The position numbers and the translations under genes were made by a program. A DNA stretch of 23,685 nucleotides from Gymnopilus junonius (taxonomy: Eukaryota; Basidiomycota; Agaricomycetes; Agaricales; Galerinaceae). The stretch spans positions 1 to 23,685 of the forward strand of contig JADNYJ010000479.1 in the NCBI GenBank assembly GCA_015501075.1, in the 5' to 3' direction. This document shows positions 1 through 10,173 of this stretch, one piece after another. Under the pieces are notes generated by a model that had not been told where the DNA came from, made no database searches, and saw only the letters and a list, made by a program, of their open reading frames with translations. The first letter of the stretch is position 1. Every line of letters starts with the position of its first letter.

Positions 1-6
1 TATTGT

Positions 7-1417
7 ATGCCTGTTCATGCTGTCCCTAAACCTGATGGCTCTGATTTCTGTCTGATCATGGACCAGAGTGCAGGTGACTTCTCTGTCAACAGCATGATAG
101 ACGGCGACAATGTTCCAACCTATCCTCTCGACAACCTCACTCAGTTCGGAGATTTCCTGCTTTGGATTAGAGAGGAGTTTCCGACTGATGACCTCATTGT
201 CTGGAAATCTGATGTTGCTGAGGCCTATCACCTCATGCCCTTGCACCCCATGTGGCAAGTGAAGCAAGCTGTCTGCATCAATGGAAAAATGTGGATTCGA
301 TCACAACAACTGCTTTGGCGGAGCAGCTTCTGGGGTGATCTGGGTATCCTTTTATTGTCTCATACTCTGGATTGCCAAGAATTGCCACGGTATTCTGGCT
401 CTTAAAAGCTTCGTCAATGATAATTCTGGCATCTCACTCGCTTCCCACCTGGCTTATTATCCTCCTTACAATGAGCTTTTTCCTAAACATCAGGTTTGGC
501 TATTGCAGCTTTGGGACGAACTAGGTATTCCTCACAAACATCGCAAGCAAGTTTATGGCTTGGAGCTCACTATCATTGGCATTCTTGTAAACCCCAATGA
601 GATGTCATACACCTTACCTGAGGATCGGAAGACTCAGCTGATTGGGGAGCTGAATGAGTGGTGTCATCCAAATGCTCGCTTTCAGCTAAAGCATTGGCAG
701 CAGCTCGCCGGATGGTTCAATTGGGCTCTGAACATCTACCTGCTCTTGCGACCAGCACTTAACAATGTCTATGCCAAAACTAAAGGGAAGTCTCATCACT
801 CCAAGTTCATCTGGGTCAACAATGCCATCAAAGATGATCTTTTGTAGGCTATCAACAAAATTACTAATTCAATGGGCATCTATTTACTCAAATCTTTGGC
901 ATGGAAGATGAAGGATGCCACCCACATTATCTATTGTGATGCATGTCTCACGGGAATGGGTTTTTGGTACCCAAACTGAAATCTTGGCTTTTATGCCAAG
1001 TGTCCTGCAGATCCAGAGTTTGATCGCTTGGACGGCTTCAATCCGACTGACATGGAGGCCAGTCGGATTTTCTTTTATGAAGCCCTATGTGTTCTTTGCG
1101 CACTCTGTGATGCTTCTTCGGCTTCTCTTCCTGAGAGCCGTTTTGTTATTTATACAGACAATTTCAACACCGTATCTATTTTCTCCTCACTCCATTGTCA
1201 TCCAGCATATAATTTCATTTTACGAGAGGCCATTAATATTGTTTATGAGGGCAGTCATGATATGCGTGTTCTTCATGTAGGAGGAGGAGATAATGGGGTA
1301 GCAGATGCTTTGTCCCATGGTGACATCAACCGTGCTGTCGCTATTCGTCCTGGACTTATAGTTGATGTGTTTGAGCCCTACCATCGTGACTTGGTTGACA
1401 AGTCTCTTGTGCTTTGA
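7..1417 (+). pseudogene. Reverse transcriptase / RNase H of the DIRS-like element, disrupted
   Basis: This would be the polymerase of the retroelement. The RT part opens with VPKPDG, and the palm region carries SDVAEAYH, where the first catalytic aspartate lies. The frame then shifts near 290-305 into the frame of HNNCFGGAASG. The catalytic YVDD-type motif reads FVND at 410-421, so the first of its two aspartates is asparagine. An in-frame TAG at 845-847 sits where related elements usually have tryptophan. RNase H follows in the same frame with YCDACLTGMGFW (aspartate codon 938-940), a TGA at 977-979, YTDN, and VADALSHGD near the end. All lesions together make a functional enzyme very unlikely. 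Family assignment is firm; the state before decay is inferred. Confidence 0.85.
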
Positions 1418-2442
1418 CCCCCTCTTTTTACATTGGGGGCTGCAAAGCAGTAATCATGCCACCCACTCAATCCAGGTGGCCCATAAGGATGACCTGGAGC
1501 CCAGAGCAAATCACTCATAGATGTGCAGTGCTCCTGGGCAATGCGATTGACAAATCTACAGTCCATTCCTATACTTCTGCTTTGCATTCTTACCTCAACT
1601 TCTGTTATTGGCACAATCTTCCTGTTAACCCCTCCCCTGAAATTTTATCTTTATATGCTGCTTATGAAACTTTCTATATCCAACCCAAATCTGTTGATAA
1701 TTATCTTTTGGGCATCTCTCACCAACTCGAAGGACAGTTTCCAAACATCCATCAAGCATGGTCTTCTCCCTTGGTCCACCATACATTACAAGGTGCCTAC
1801 AAAATGGACTCTAATGTCATGCGCGGAAAATGTGCATTAACACTCGATGACCTTGAATGTATCTTGAACCATTATAAGTCCTCTACCAACCACAATGACC
1901 TCCTATTTGTTGCCCTGCTTTTGACAGGATTCTTTGGCTTGTTGAGACTGGGTGAATTAACTTTCCCAGATGACCCTGAGATTGCAAACTGGTGCAAAAT
2001 TATTCGCCGTGCCTCCTTAACCCTTTTCCAAGATCAGTACCAATTTGATCTTCCATCTCACAAAGCTGACTGCCTCTTTGAGGGGAACAAGGTCATCATC
2101 AAGTCTTTCCACCCATGCATTAACCCTATGCCCTATTTCCGTCAATACCTTAACTCCCACGACAAACTCATGGCATTAGCCTCACCCTTGTGGCTCTTGC
2201 CTTCAGGGAACATTCTGATGCGATCATTCTTTATTCGACGCATGCACATGTTCTTTGATAATGATGTTGCTGGCCAATCTATGCATGCTGGTGGTGCAAC
2301 TCTATTGGCAGAATTAGGAACCCCACCACAAATTATTCAAGGCATTGGTCGATGGTCTTTGGATGCCTTTAAAATCTATGTTCGCAAAAATCCTGTTGTG
2401 CTACAGGGTATGCTCTATGCACATCAAAACCTTGAGTTTTGA
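1414..2442 (+). CDS. DIRS-type tyrosine recombinase, open frame but box-II arginine replaced
   Basis: This would be the site-specific recombinase that inserts the circular cDNA of the element. The open frame overlaps the end of the RNase H frame by a few bases; the first ATG is at 1456, giving about 328 residues. An N-terminal SAM-like segment (VHSYTSALHSYLNF) is followed by the catalytic domain: box I arginine in GLLRLGELTF (codon 1945-1947), then MHAGGATLLAELG, GRWSLDAFKIYVRKNP and the nucleophile tyrosine (codon 2377-2379). Relatives usually have an R in the RAGGAT motif; here codon 2284-2286 is CAT, histidine. That is one G-to-A step from CGT, as expected from deamination at a CpG. The loss of this arginine should cripple catalysis even though the frame is intact. 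Confidence 0.85.
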   Translation: MTPSFYIGGCKAVIMPPTQSRWPIRMTWSPEQITHRCAVLLGNAIDKSTVHSYTSALHSYLNFCYWHNLPVNPSPEILSLYAAYETFYIQPKSVDNYLLGISHQLEGQFPNIHQAWSSPLVHHTLQGAYKMDSNVMRGKCALTLDDLECILNHYKSSTNHNDLLFVALLLTGFFGLLRLGELTFPDDPEIANWCKIIRRASLTLFQDQYQFDLPSHKADCLFEGNKVIIKSFHPCINPMPYFRQYLNSHDKLMALASPLWLLPSGNILMRSFFIRRMHMFFDNDVAGQSMHAGGATLLAELGTPPQIIQGIGRWSLDAFKIYVRKNPVVLQGMLYAHQNLEF

Positions 2443-2988
2443 CTCTAAAAAGTATCAAATGGTAATCACACAGTCCTCCTCACATCTCTTCATCATCTCT
2501 TCTTTATTATTACTTTCAATGCACACCTCTCGTCTCAACCAAGCTCTTGGAAAAAAAAAAAAAAATTTCACATTAGGACTCTACCTGACTGTGTTGTATA
2601 TTACTTGAACGTACAATTCCATTTTGGAGGGTCACGGCCGTGTGCCGTGACTTGTCCATGCGCTAAAAGCTTCAGCGTGACAGACCATCTCTAAGCTCAA
2701 AACCATTGGAGTATCCAGAGCTGGGTGTGTGATTATATCAGCAGTGTTCCTCCGCCGCTTATATAATCTAATATCTGTGCCAAGGTACTATCAGATTTGC
2801 TGTTCAAGGTGTGTTCTATTTTATTCTGAAGGGCATATATTTAAATTTTACCTATCATCATATATAGGTGGTCTGATACTATTATATGCATTCTAATACT
2901 ATTTGTGAAGCAGGAAAAGCATCATCCTGCCATGCGAAGCAGTGGCCCACTAAAACAAGTTTTGTAACTGCAAACTTTGTCCAACCAG
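2443..2988. other. Non-coding stretch: likely right end of the retroelement
   Basis: No gene is seen here. The stretch holds a 15-base poly(A) run at 2551-2565, a perfect hairpin-forming inverted repeat (gtcacggc / gccgtgac, 5-base loop) at 2631-2651, and AT-rich sequence with near-repeats of a tctgatactatt-like motif around 2870-2905. It probably contains the 3' non-coding region or terminus of the DIRS-like element, but no matching left terminus is visible to prove this. Confidence 0.5.
2631..2651. repeat. Perfect 8-bp inverted repeat with 5-base loop
   Basis: Positions 2631-2638 (gtcacggc) are the exact reverse complement of 2644-2651 (gccgtgac), separated by cgtgt. It lies about 190 bp past the recombinase stop codon. 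Short GC-rich inverted motifs are found at the ends and internal complementary regions of DIRS-like elements, so it may mark the right terminus. That role is inference; only the palindrome is seen. Confidence 0.6.
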
Positions 2989-3395
2989 GAATCAGATTTC
3001 TATGCGGTTGATGTCCAAGCTCAACGTCCTGGCATCATGAGCAAAATATTGGTGAGTTTTGCATCTTCGTCGGTCTATGCGCGGCCCATGAAATATAGTG
3101 TGTTCCCTCCTAGATGCCAGATGGAACCTCTAATATCCCTATCGAACAAGTTATTGCCCTGGTTGCGCAAGACTCTAATGAGCTCGCCTCTTTGCAAGCA
3201 TCCTCCTTCATGAGATTGTCGACTTCCTCGACATTCAATAACGCTACTGAAGTCGCTTCGCCGACGGCTATTTTTCCTTTGGTCTCCCCCCGGAACGCTA
3301 TGCAACCTAACCTGCTGCTATCGTCGCCGCGCGCACCAACAATATTTGCACGTAGACTCTCGTTGTTCGAAATGCATGCTATGGGGTACGGTTAA
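2989..3395 (+). pseudogene. Fossil duplicate of a PDX1/E2 lipoyl-domain region, lipoyl lysine lost
   Basis: Two exon-like blocks match the lipoyl domain encoded by pdx1 at 10816-11000. Block A, 2989-3051, is 63 nt, exactly the length of pdx1 exon 3, and is preceded by AG and followed by GTGAGT. It reads ESDFYAVDVQAQ...GIMSKIL against [12 protein letters not shown]...GVMGKIL, 10 of 21 residues identical. After a 62-bp intron (59 bp in pdx1), block B reads MPDGTSNIPIEQVIALVAQ against [19 protein letters not shown]. The lysine that would carry lipoate (K of ETDK) is phenylalanine. Further on, IFARRLSLFE vaguely resembles the start of the E3-binding domain, then the frame stops at 3393-3395. No upstream start exon is recognised. 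The retained intron means a DNA-level copy, not a retrocopy. The parent could be pdx1 or the E2 gene elsewhere. Confidence 0.65.
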
Positions 3396-3856
3396 AGAAG
3401 TTTGCATGCTGCTCCGTGCCCGTCGCCTCGCATCCAGCAACAATAAAAGTATGCACATCATTGGGATCCGACGGGCGAGAAACAGCTTAGATATTTTTTT
3501 CTCTTCGCGCCCTGGAAATGGGTAATGTCTTTATTGGAAGGGTTGTTTACGATATATAGACAGACGCGAAAGTCACTAGGGAGTAAACCTTTCATACGGG
3601 GAAAGAGGATTTCAGAGTCTGATCAAATTCTTTGACACATCTTGCTTCCTTCACCAACCTGTAACGAGAATCCTGCCTATCATTCAAATGGAACATTCTC
3701 TCCAGCCCAACCGTTATTATAATTCACGATTATTAGTGGGGTCACAGGGGTAAAGATCCAGCAGTGGTCGTACAATCAGGAAGCCCAAGGTGAAAAGCGG
3801 TCCAAGGGAAATAAGGAGGCACATGCAACGCGAAAGATTCATGACTGAAACGGACT
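3396..3856. other. Intergenic stretch downstream of rad1
   Basis: No gene is recognised. It lies between the lipoyl fossil and the rad1 stop codon and should include the rad1 3' untranslated region on the minus strand. Short open frames here have no recognisable protein features. Confidence 0.5.
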
Positions 3857-5694
3857 TCACATTTCGTCATCCAACGCTAAGCACTGTCACGCCAGTTACA
3901 GTAAACATGCAGTCTATCTATGAGATGTTCAAAGAGACTCACTCGAAATTCGATAAAAGCATCGGCTCGGCCTCCAGTGGTCTTGGGTCTAGGTGACGGC
4001 ATAAGGAACTGGAGGCTGAGGAGCCCATCTTCATCTATCCTTAGAGATGTCTTCGTCGAGTTTGAGAGTGCCTTCAGTGTACGCGCAATGTGTCCAAAAC
4101 GGTAGCTAAAAGTAACAGAGAAGAAAAAAATCAAGGTCAAAGTGAGGTATAGGAATAAACACATGGGAATGCGGTTCATACCTAAAGGCGACAATTCTTG
4201 TACATTCAAATGTTTCAAGCACGTCGCGGTCATTAGGATAGTCCATCTACGCAAAACCAAAAATTTCATCAGGGAAGTTGGCCACATACCGATCAACTTT
4301 TACTCACTTCTGTACTTCCGAAAGTCCCATTAGCTTGTATACGAAGCATTGGCTTGGCCGGAACTCTTTGTTTCCCTTTTTGTCGGGCATTAGAATTATG
4401 GTCTGGTTGCTGGATGGGCGGGTTTCCAACGAAAGTGAGCTTCTCGCAAGACGGGTCGAGCTCCGAAAGGGCATCTCTGAGCCATGAAGACTGATTCATA
4501 AATCAGCCACATATAGCGAACGAAGAGGAGAGAAGTTACTTTGAGGATTATTTTGAGTACACTGTAAGAGACGTATTTATATTGATAAATGATATGACAT
4601 TGATAGAACTCACGTTTTAGAATTGTCGAAGTCCAGCTCCAGATGTGGCTCTGGATCAAATACCGTAATTTCACAAGTTGTAGTAGGACCAGACGCGTCT
4701 TCGGCACTGAGAAGAGAATGTAGAATATCAGGACCAAGTCATTAGCAAAAAGTGAATACGCACACGATTAGAGTTAGCGGATATCCTGCGCCAGGATATG
4801 AAAGACGCATACTTGTCTTCTTCTCTGTTTTGCCACCAAAATACGCATCCAATCCTCTTGGATTGGCTCCCTCAGCACCTTCATCATCCTGAGCGTCAGA
4901 ATCATCGTTATTCCTTCTCATTCCACCACCTTGCCTTCCTCCTCTCCCTCTATCCCTTGCTTTGCCCCGTCCTCCATTTCCGCTGTCGGAAGAATTAAAG
5001 GCACCTGCTAGACTTCCTGCTGTGCCGAAGATATTCAAACAATCTATGAGAGTGTCCAGAGGAACTTCAAAGGCTGAATTCTCGGGGTAATAACCTTCTC
5101 GCTCGGCCTCAACATCTTCATCCGCGTCGGGTTGGTATGATTTGTCGTTCTCGTCATCCTCAGTTTCTGATTCCGTCTCTGATAACTCGCCCTGCTTGGG
5201 TTGAGCCCGTTTAGCTCGTTTTCTCTTCTTATTTTTGGCTTTATCACGGGGACGTATAGAGGGAGGTGCAGTCAGAGTTTCCGGGTGGTAGGCATATTCA
5301 TCGAATACGTCAGCAAAGATGAATGCGGTTCCTAAAAAAAGCAGGGAAGTAGGAAATGATAGATGCTGGTAGATGGACGCGTTAATTACCGAGCAATGTA
5401 CGCGCCTCTTCTACAGTTATTGTCAGTCCTGTATCAGTGACTGTTACAGTTGCACGCTGAAGCTACCTGTTATTATTCTGAACCATTGAAAGGCATGCAA
5501 AGTACTGACATTGGAAAACTGTACACCTCGTAGGAGGGCGGCAAAGTAGCGCACATCGTGTACAGATGCGGTGAGTACCTAGGGTATGAGCGTATCGTAT
5601 GGAGGTGGATTCAAGAAATGCACGAAAAATTGAAAACAAGTTCCAAGTTTTCACCAGATTCGCGACTCACAGGCGTGATCGCGTCGTCTTCCAT
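3857..5694 (-). CDS. rad1: Rad1/Rec1 subunit of the 9-1-1 DNA damage checkpoint clamp
   Basis: Rad1 forms the PCNA-like Rad9-Rad1-Hus1 ring that is loaded at damaged DNA in the nucleus and activates the ATR-type checkpoint. Ten exons on the minus strand give 426 residues with every phase closing: 5694-5671, 5578-5510, 5456-5390, 5331-4764, 4706-4614, 4561-4540 (22 nt), 4490-4308, 4246-4182, 4105-3943, 3883-3857. Family hallmarks in order: VHDVRYFAALLRGVQFSN, RATVTVTDTGLTITVEEART, TAFIFADVFDEY, FEVPLDTLIDCLNIFG, SMRLSYPGAGYPL, SSWLRDALSELDPSCEKL, MLRIQANGTFGSTE, SYRFGHIARTLKAL, and TSLRIDEDGLLSLQF before DAFIEFR. Residues about 67-139 are a charged insertion with a KKRKR-type basic patch followed by an acidic run; residues about 161-220 are a Gly/Arg/Asp-rich insertion. 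Start chosen because exon 1 (MEDDAITP) joins cleanly to the conserved N-terminus; an upstream in-frame ATG exists at 5808. No frameshift. Confidence 0.95.
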
Positions 5695-5993
5695 GAAAGC
5701 GTCTGAGATTCGGGAAAGTCGTTTAGAGTAAAAAATCGCGTAGCCGGGCCGATCAAAAGCACAACTGAGATGGATTGGGGAACGAAAATGGTTTCCAACA
5801 TTGAGCATAAACGTACAGATTATTTATGTTGAGAGTAGTGCTAGATATGTAGAGAATCCAACAACACTCCAAGAGACATAGAAAACAATACAATTCGACA
5901 AAGCAACAGCGGGCAGTAATAATAAAGGGGAGGAAATGATATCCAATCCATATAGATACTGGACAAGAAGATTGTAAACCTGTGCAACAAATG
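5695..5993. promoter_or_regulatory. Spacer between SCAP 3' end and rad1 start
   Basis: About 300 bp separates the SCAP stop codon from the rad1 start; both genes run on the minus strand. It must hold the SCAP 3' untranslated region and the rad1 promoter. No clear TATA box or known motif stands out. Confidence 0.4.
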
Positions 5994-8900
5994 CTATGAA
6001 TGGAAATGGAAAACACCAATTGTGTTTCCGAACCCTGCCAGGGCAGGCGAAGAGGTGACCAACAGAGGAGATACTCGGGTGAATGGTAGTCTAGCTATGG
6101 AGTCGCCGGAACCGTTGAACGATGAAAAACTAGTCCGTGATGGCGAAGAAGCACGGGAAGATAGAGAAGAAGTTGAAGACCGACCGATTGCTTCTGAAGA
6201 CGGTGGGCTTAATGAAGCCAATAGGGAACTCCGCAACAGCGCAGTTGCCGGATCGAACATCCAAATCTCCCACCTTTCCAGAGTTGCACTTGTCAAGCCC
6301 GAAGGACCCCAATCGGATGCGACCGTAGATTTTGGCTTTCCCTGAGAACGCGCTTTGCGTCTGACCCCAACAAACCTCTTGCTCGTCACATCCCAACATC
6401 CTCTCTCACACGTCACATCCGCCAGTGGGACCAGCATAGCGTTCCGCCATACTGATTGGGAAACGTAGGTGCTAGTTGGTGTTGTTGAACCAGTATTATA
6501 GTGTCCCAGGATAGAACCATTGCTGCTGATATCATAGTCTTCTGCAGCGCCTAAAGTGCCGGGGAAAGGCACTGTCAGCAACTCCGTAGACCTTCGAGCC
6601 TCTTTCTCCGAAGCGCGTCGAGAATGGACGCCATGTCCGGAGACAGGGAAAGGCGATGCCAAAGTTTCGAATGCAGTAGCTAACCGCGCTCGAGAAATAT
6701 GTGGTGATCCCATCTGCGATGATGCAGTACTGCTACTTCTCGACCTCCTTCCTAAACTCTCTCTTGATGAAACTCTGCGCAACCGCTGCTGCTGAGGATG
6801 CGTACGCGAGCACGCACACCTTCTAGTCTGGTCATCCAAGTACAGCTTGGAAAACCTTATGTTGTGATCCACCGAAAACGCGACAGCCAGACTTTCCATA
6901 GGCAGCTGTCCGCAAAAATGGCACGTCTCGCATTGTACAGGAGACACCCTGATGTCAGTAATTCGCCCATGAGCGTCGTCTAGCATCGCAATACATTCTC
7001 CGTCAGGCCATCCCATAGTGACACCGTGCCAGCTTCCGTCGCAGCAGCGACGATAAATCTCATACTCCCGTTCATCTCTGCCCTACACGCATGGACCTTC
7101 CACACCATATCAAATGCGTTTCCGGGCTTAAGACAACAATCATTCAACATTGTTGGCTCAAAGTCACCCGTTTCCACCAATTCAAGTGTCCCATCGTCCA
7201 AACAAAAGGCAATGAGCACTCTATCTTCCGGGATGACCTGTAAAAGGGAGGCGCGCACAATAGGTGCTCGTCTCGAGGGAGTAAAAAATGCGACTGTTGG
7301 CAAGACGCCTACAGTCCAGCGAGCAGCTACTCCGTTTTCGTATGTCGCCAGAAGTATGCTACCGGCTATCTTGGGAATTATAGGTGAATTAGGCTCGGAA
7401 GGGGGAGGAGTTCGGCTGGGTGTCCTGACGAATTGTTGAAAGGTTGGTACGAACACATCTCCGTCACTCCTGCCGACGAATTATCCAAAGCAAGCCAAGG
7501 TAGAGGTTTGACACGCCAAGCAGCCTTTTCCACTGTCCAGACTGCAATGAGGCCCGTGCTAGTGCCTATGGCAAAGAATCGCCCTGCATCATCTACTGTC
7601 ACTGAGGTGATGGTCGATTCCATTCGCGAAGATGTACTCGCCATCCTCAAAAATGCATCCTCTGCATCAATTGTGACTTGCTTCTTCGTATCTGCGTTCA
7701 AGACAAGAATTTCGTTATGCAATCCCACGGAAACAATAGTCCGTCCATCCTTGCTTGCCGCAATGAGCTCGACATCACTTTGAAAACCTCTAGGCAGTGT
7801 TGAAAACGAGATTTGCCCTTGCAATGCCCTGGCGTCTTCAAGTGCACGGGATCCAGCATCTCCCTCGGGTTTATGTCGTTGAGCCTCCAGTAGGCTCCGT
7901 GTTCTTCAAGAGATACAAAAGCAACCCATACAACGCAGAAGTGGTAGCAGCTATCGGGAGCACCAAGATCGTCAAGACCCACAGCACGAAACTAAAGGTG
8001 CGCATTGTATACCGAGAACGGTAAGAGGCTTGCATTTCCGAGGCCTTGCTAGTCAAGTCCGGACTAAAAGTAATGATAGTAGGCAGCTCGATGCGGAGGT
8101 GGAGCAATTGGGTATGCGCTATATTAAGCGTCTTCCAAATACGCTCTGCAGTCGAAATCGCATCCGAAGTCGGCCGGGCCTTCGTTCTCGAAACGGCACC
8201 AAGCGCTTTGGGAAGCGAAGAATTCATAGTTGATGTTGATGCCGTGTACGTTGTGTAATACAAGGTGGCTGCCATAGCAAGGAGCTAACGAATCGATGAA
8301 AAGAGGGTGTTAAAAGTCCACGCTTCTTGTATAGGCCAAGGTAGCACGCACCATCAGAAGGCTGACATTGGTAGCCGCTCTGCCCTTTAGAAGGGCCTGA
8401 GTGGTGTGAATAAGCTTTGGCAATCCCGACCGTGGTTGCTTTTGCTTCGTACTTTGAACATCATTCAGCAAGGGTTGTGCAGAAGGAATGAGACTTGTAT
8501 CTCGGCGGAGTAATTCTTCAAGCTAGTGAGGATGAGAACCGAAATAAGTCAATGTCGGCTAAATGAATGGAATGGAACAAACCTCAAGACGGGCGATATC
8601 AATTGACAGCACGGCCATGAAAAAAGTATGCGCGAGGGACCAGTGCGCCACCAACACCACAATAGCAAACGTGCAAAATTGGCGGACAGCACCAGCTGCA
8701 AAGACTGCGATAACGCCCAAAATAGCATTATACGACACAACTTTAAGAGTGTTTGATGTTCCAGCGCGACCGAGCCCCTCAGCAATGCGCTGTTTTACAG
8801 GAAGCGTCACAGAGGTCCTGCCTACTGCATCTACCTGAGAAACACACGCATGTCAGCGTCAATGACTACAATACGCACTTGAGTGCTGCGCTTACCAGAT

Positions 8901-10173
8901 TAAACATATTCTCGGCGCCCACGAATATAATTACTATAGGGAGCAACTCCCTATTTCACTCTTGTCAGAGATATGCAGAAGTCAAATATAAAAATGAAAC
9001 AAGCCTGACCATGGGACCATGGTTATCCTGAAGCCCACGAGCGCACAAACGCTAAGAGACGTGATGGTGGACACTGCGATTTCGACCAGGGCGGTGAACG
9101 TCACTCCAAGTCTGGAGTGCACAGCATCCATATACCTGACAGACCAACAGACATACGCAAAGAATGCGATGTAAGCCAAATACAGGAAAGCCGACATAGC
9201 CGACCAGCCCTTGATAGTGGTCCTCTCCGGGTCGTACTGGATGATGGACGTACAATACAGTCAGGGTCCATTATGAAAATGAATTGAAGCTCGTTTACAT
9301 ACCTCCAGGGCAATCAGGGTGGCTTCCGGGACTTGTACAGTGACTTCTGCATTTTGGATTACCGCATCCTGGATTGTGTGCACCCACTGTGAATGTTCAG
9401 CAGAAGAGCCTGAGCAAGGACTATTTGGAAAGAAATACGTCAGTGCCAGGAACCTGGCATAATCGAATTTGCTTCCGCCAACGTGGTGTTCGTAAGATCC
9501 TCTTCCTGCCAAGACCATATTCGGAGTGATGGGTATTCCTGAAACGGAGACGTTCTTGAAATGACCTAGGGTATCGAGAATATTGAGGTCCGATGCGAGC
9601 GCGGCTTCTTCGTAGTTCCAGAATGCAAGCGGGGAGATGATGAGGCATTGACCGTCAGGCTTTTTCAGGCAAGGGGAGTCGCCGCCCGATGCGAGTTCCT
9701 GGAGTCGTCGCTCCAGTTTGAGGGTAGATCGTAAAACTTGATGATTTAGAGCACCATCATCCTCCACCAGCTGGCTTTGTATGAGAATACGTTCTACCCG
9801 TAAAGCATCTCTGCATTTAGCACGAGTAAAGGGGTCTTCATGAACGCGCAGCGTGTCTTGACCCGCCCAGATATTGACGAGATCTCTTTCTGTCCTGAGA
9901 GAGGAGGTATGCGGAGATATTAAGGCATCTAGAAACGATTGCGAGGAGTCTCTCGAGGAGGTGTAGAGGTCAAGTGCAGGATAAAAGAGGGAGGTGATGA
10001 CGACACAGGAGATGAGAATTACACGGACTTGGTGCGTTGCGCAATGCCTGGCGCAGGTGAACACAAGAACATATACTAAAGACCAAAGAGAGGACTTACA
10101 GCCCAAGCTGGAGAAAAAACCTCTGCATCAAAGTGCGAGCCCATTGTAACATCGTGGTGGTATAGCCAAGCAT
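5994..10173 (-). CDS. scp1: SREBP cleavage-activating protein (SCAP) homologue, with three apparent frameshifts
   Basis: SCAP binds sterols in the ER membrane and escorts the SREBP transcription factor for cleavage when sterol or oxygen is low. Membrane half: exons 10173-10100, 10047-9303, 9236-9010, 8950-8896, 8834-8583, 8522-8352 and 8284-7895. It shows a first membrane helix (VRVILISCVVITSLFYPAL), a large luminal loop, and a sterol-sensing domain with LYLAYIAFFAYVCW, LLPIVIIFVGAENMFNL, SVTLPVKQRIAEGLGRAGTS, FCTFAIVVLVAHWSLAHTFF and a last helix before YLLKN. The WD40 half follows: ISFSTLPRGF, SDVELIAASKDG, LLATYENGVAARWTVG, FCLDDGTLELVETGDFEP, VQCETCHFCGQLP, LERWEIWMFDPATA and ALAGFGNTIGVF at the end. 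Reading it through needs three one-base corrections near 7894 (one extra base), 7456-7462 and 7008 (one missing each). As written the frame ends at 7871 after about 645 residues; corrected it is about 1,270. The start could also be 10150-10152 or in-frame ATGs upstream. Confidence 0.93.

Larger units (their letters stand above)
1..2442 (+). mobile_element. Degenerate DIRS-like tyrosine-recombinase retrotransposon, left end cut by the window
   Basis: The order reverse transcriptase, RNase H, then a slightly overlapping tyrosine recombinase frame is diagnostic of DIRS-type retroelements, which integrate with a recombinase instead of a DDE integrase. The RT/RH part is broken by a frameshift near 290-305 and stop codons at 845-847 and 977-979. 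The recombinase frame is open. Upstream gag-like sequence and the left terminus lie outside the window. The right boundary is not proven: a poly(A) run at 2551-2565 and a perfect 8-bp inverted repeat at 2631-2651 lie downstream and may belong to the element. The copy is probably immobile. Confidence 0.85.

Noticed and set aside
6022..7783. Long plus-strand frames opposite SCAP
   Set aside because: They are antisense shadows of the WD40 half; the minus-strand reading has clear family motifs.
5994..8275. Four or five separate minus-strand genes instead of one SCAP gene
   Set aside because: The pieces are consecutive parts of one SCAP family protein in the expected order, separated by introns and single-base shifts.
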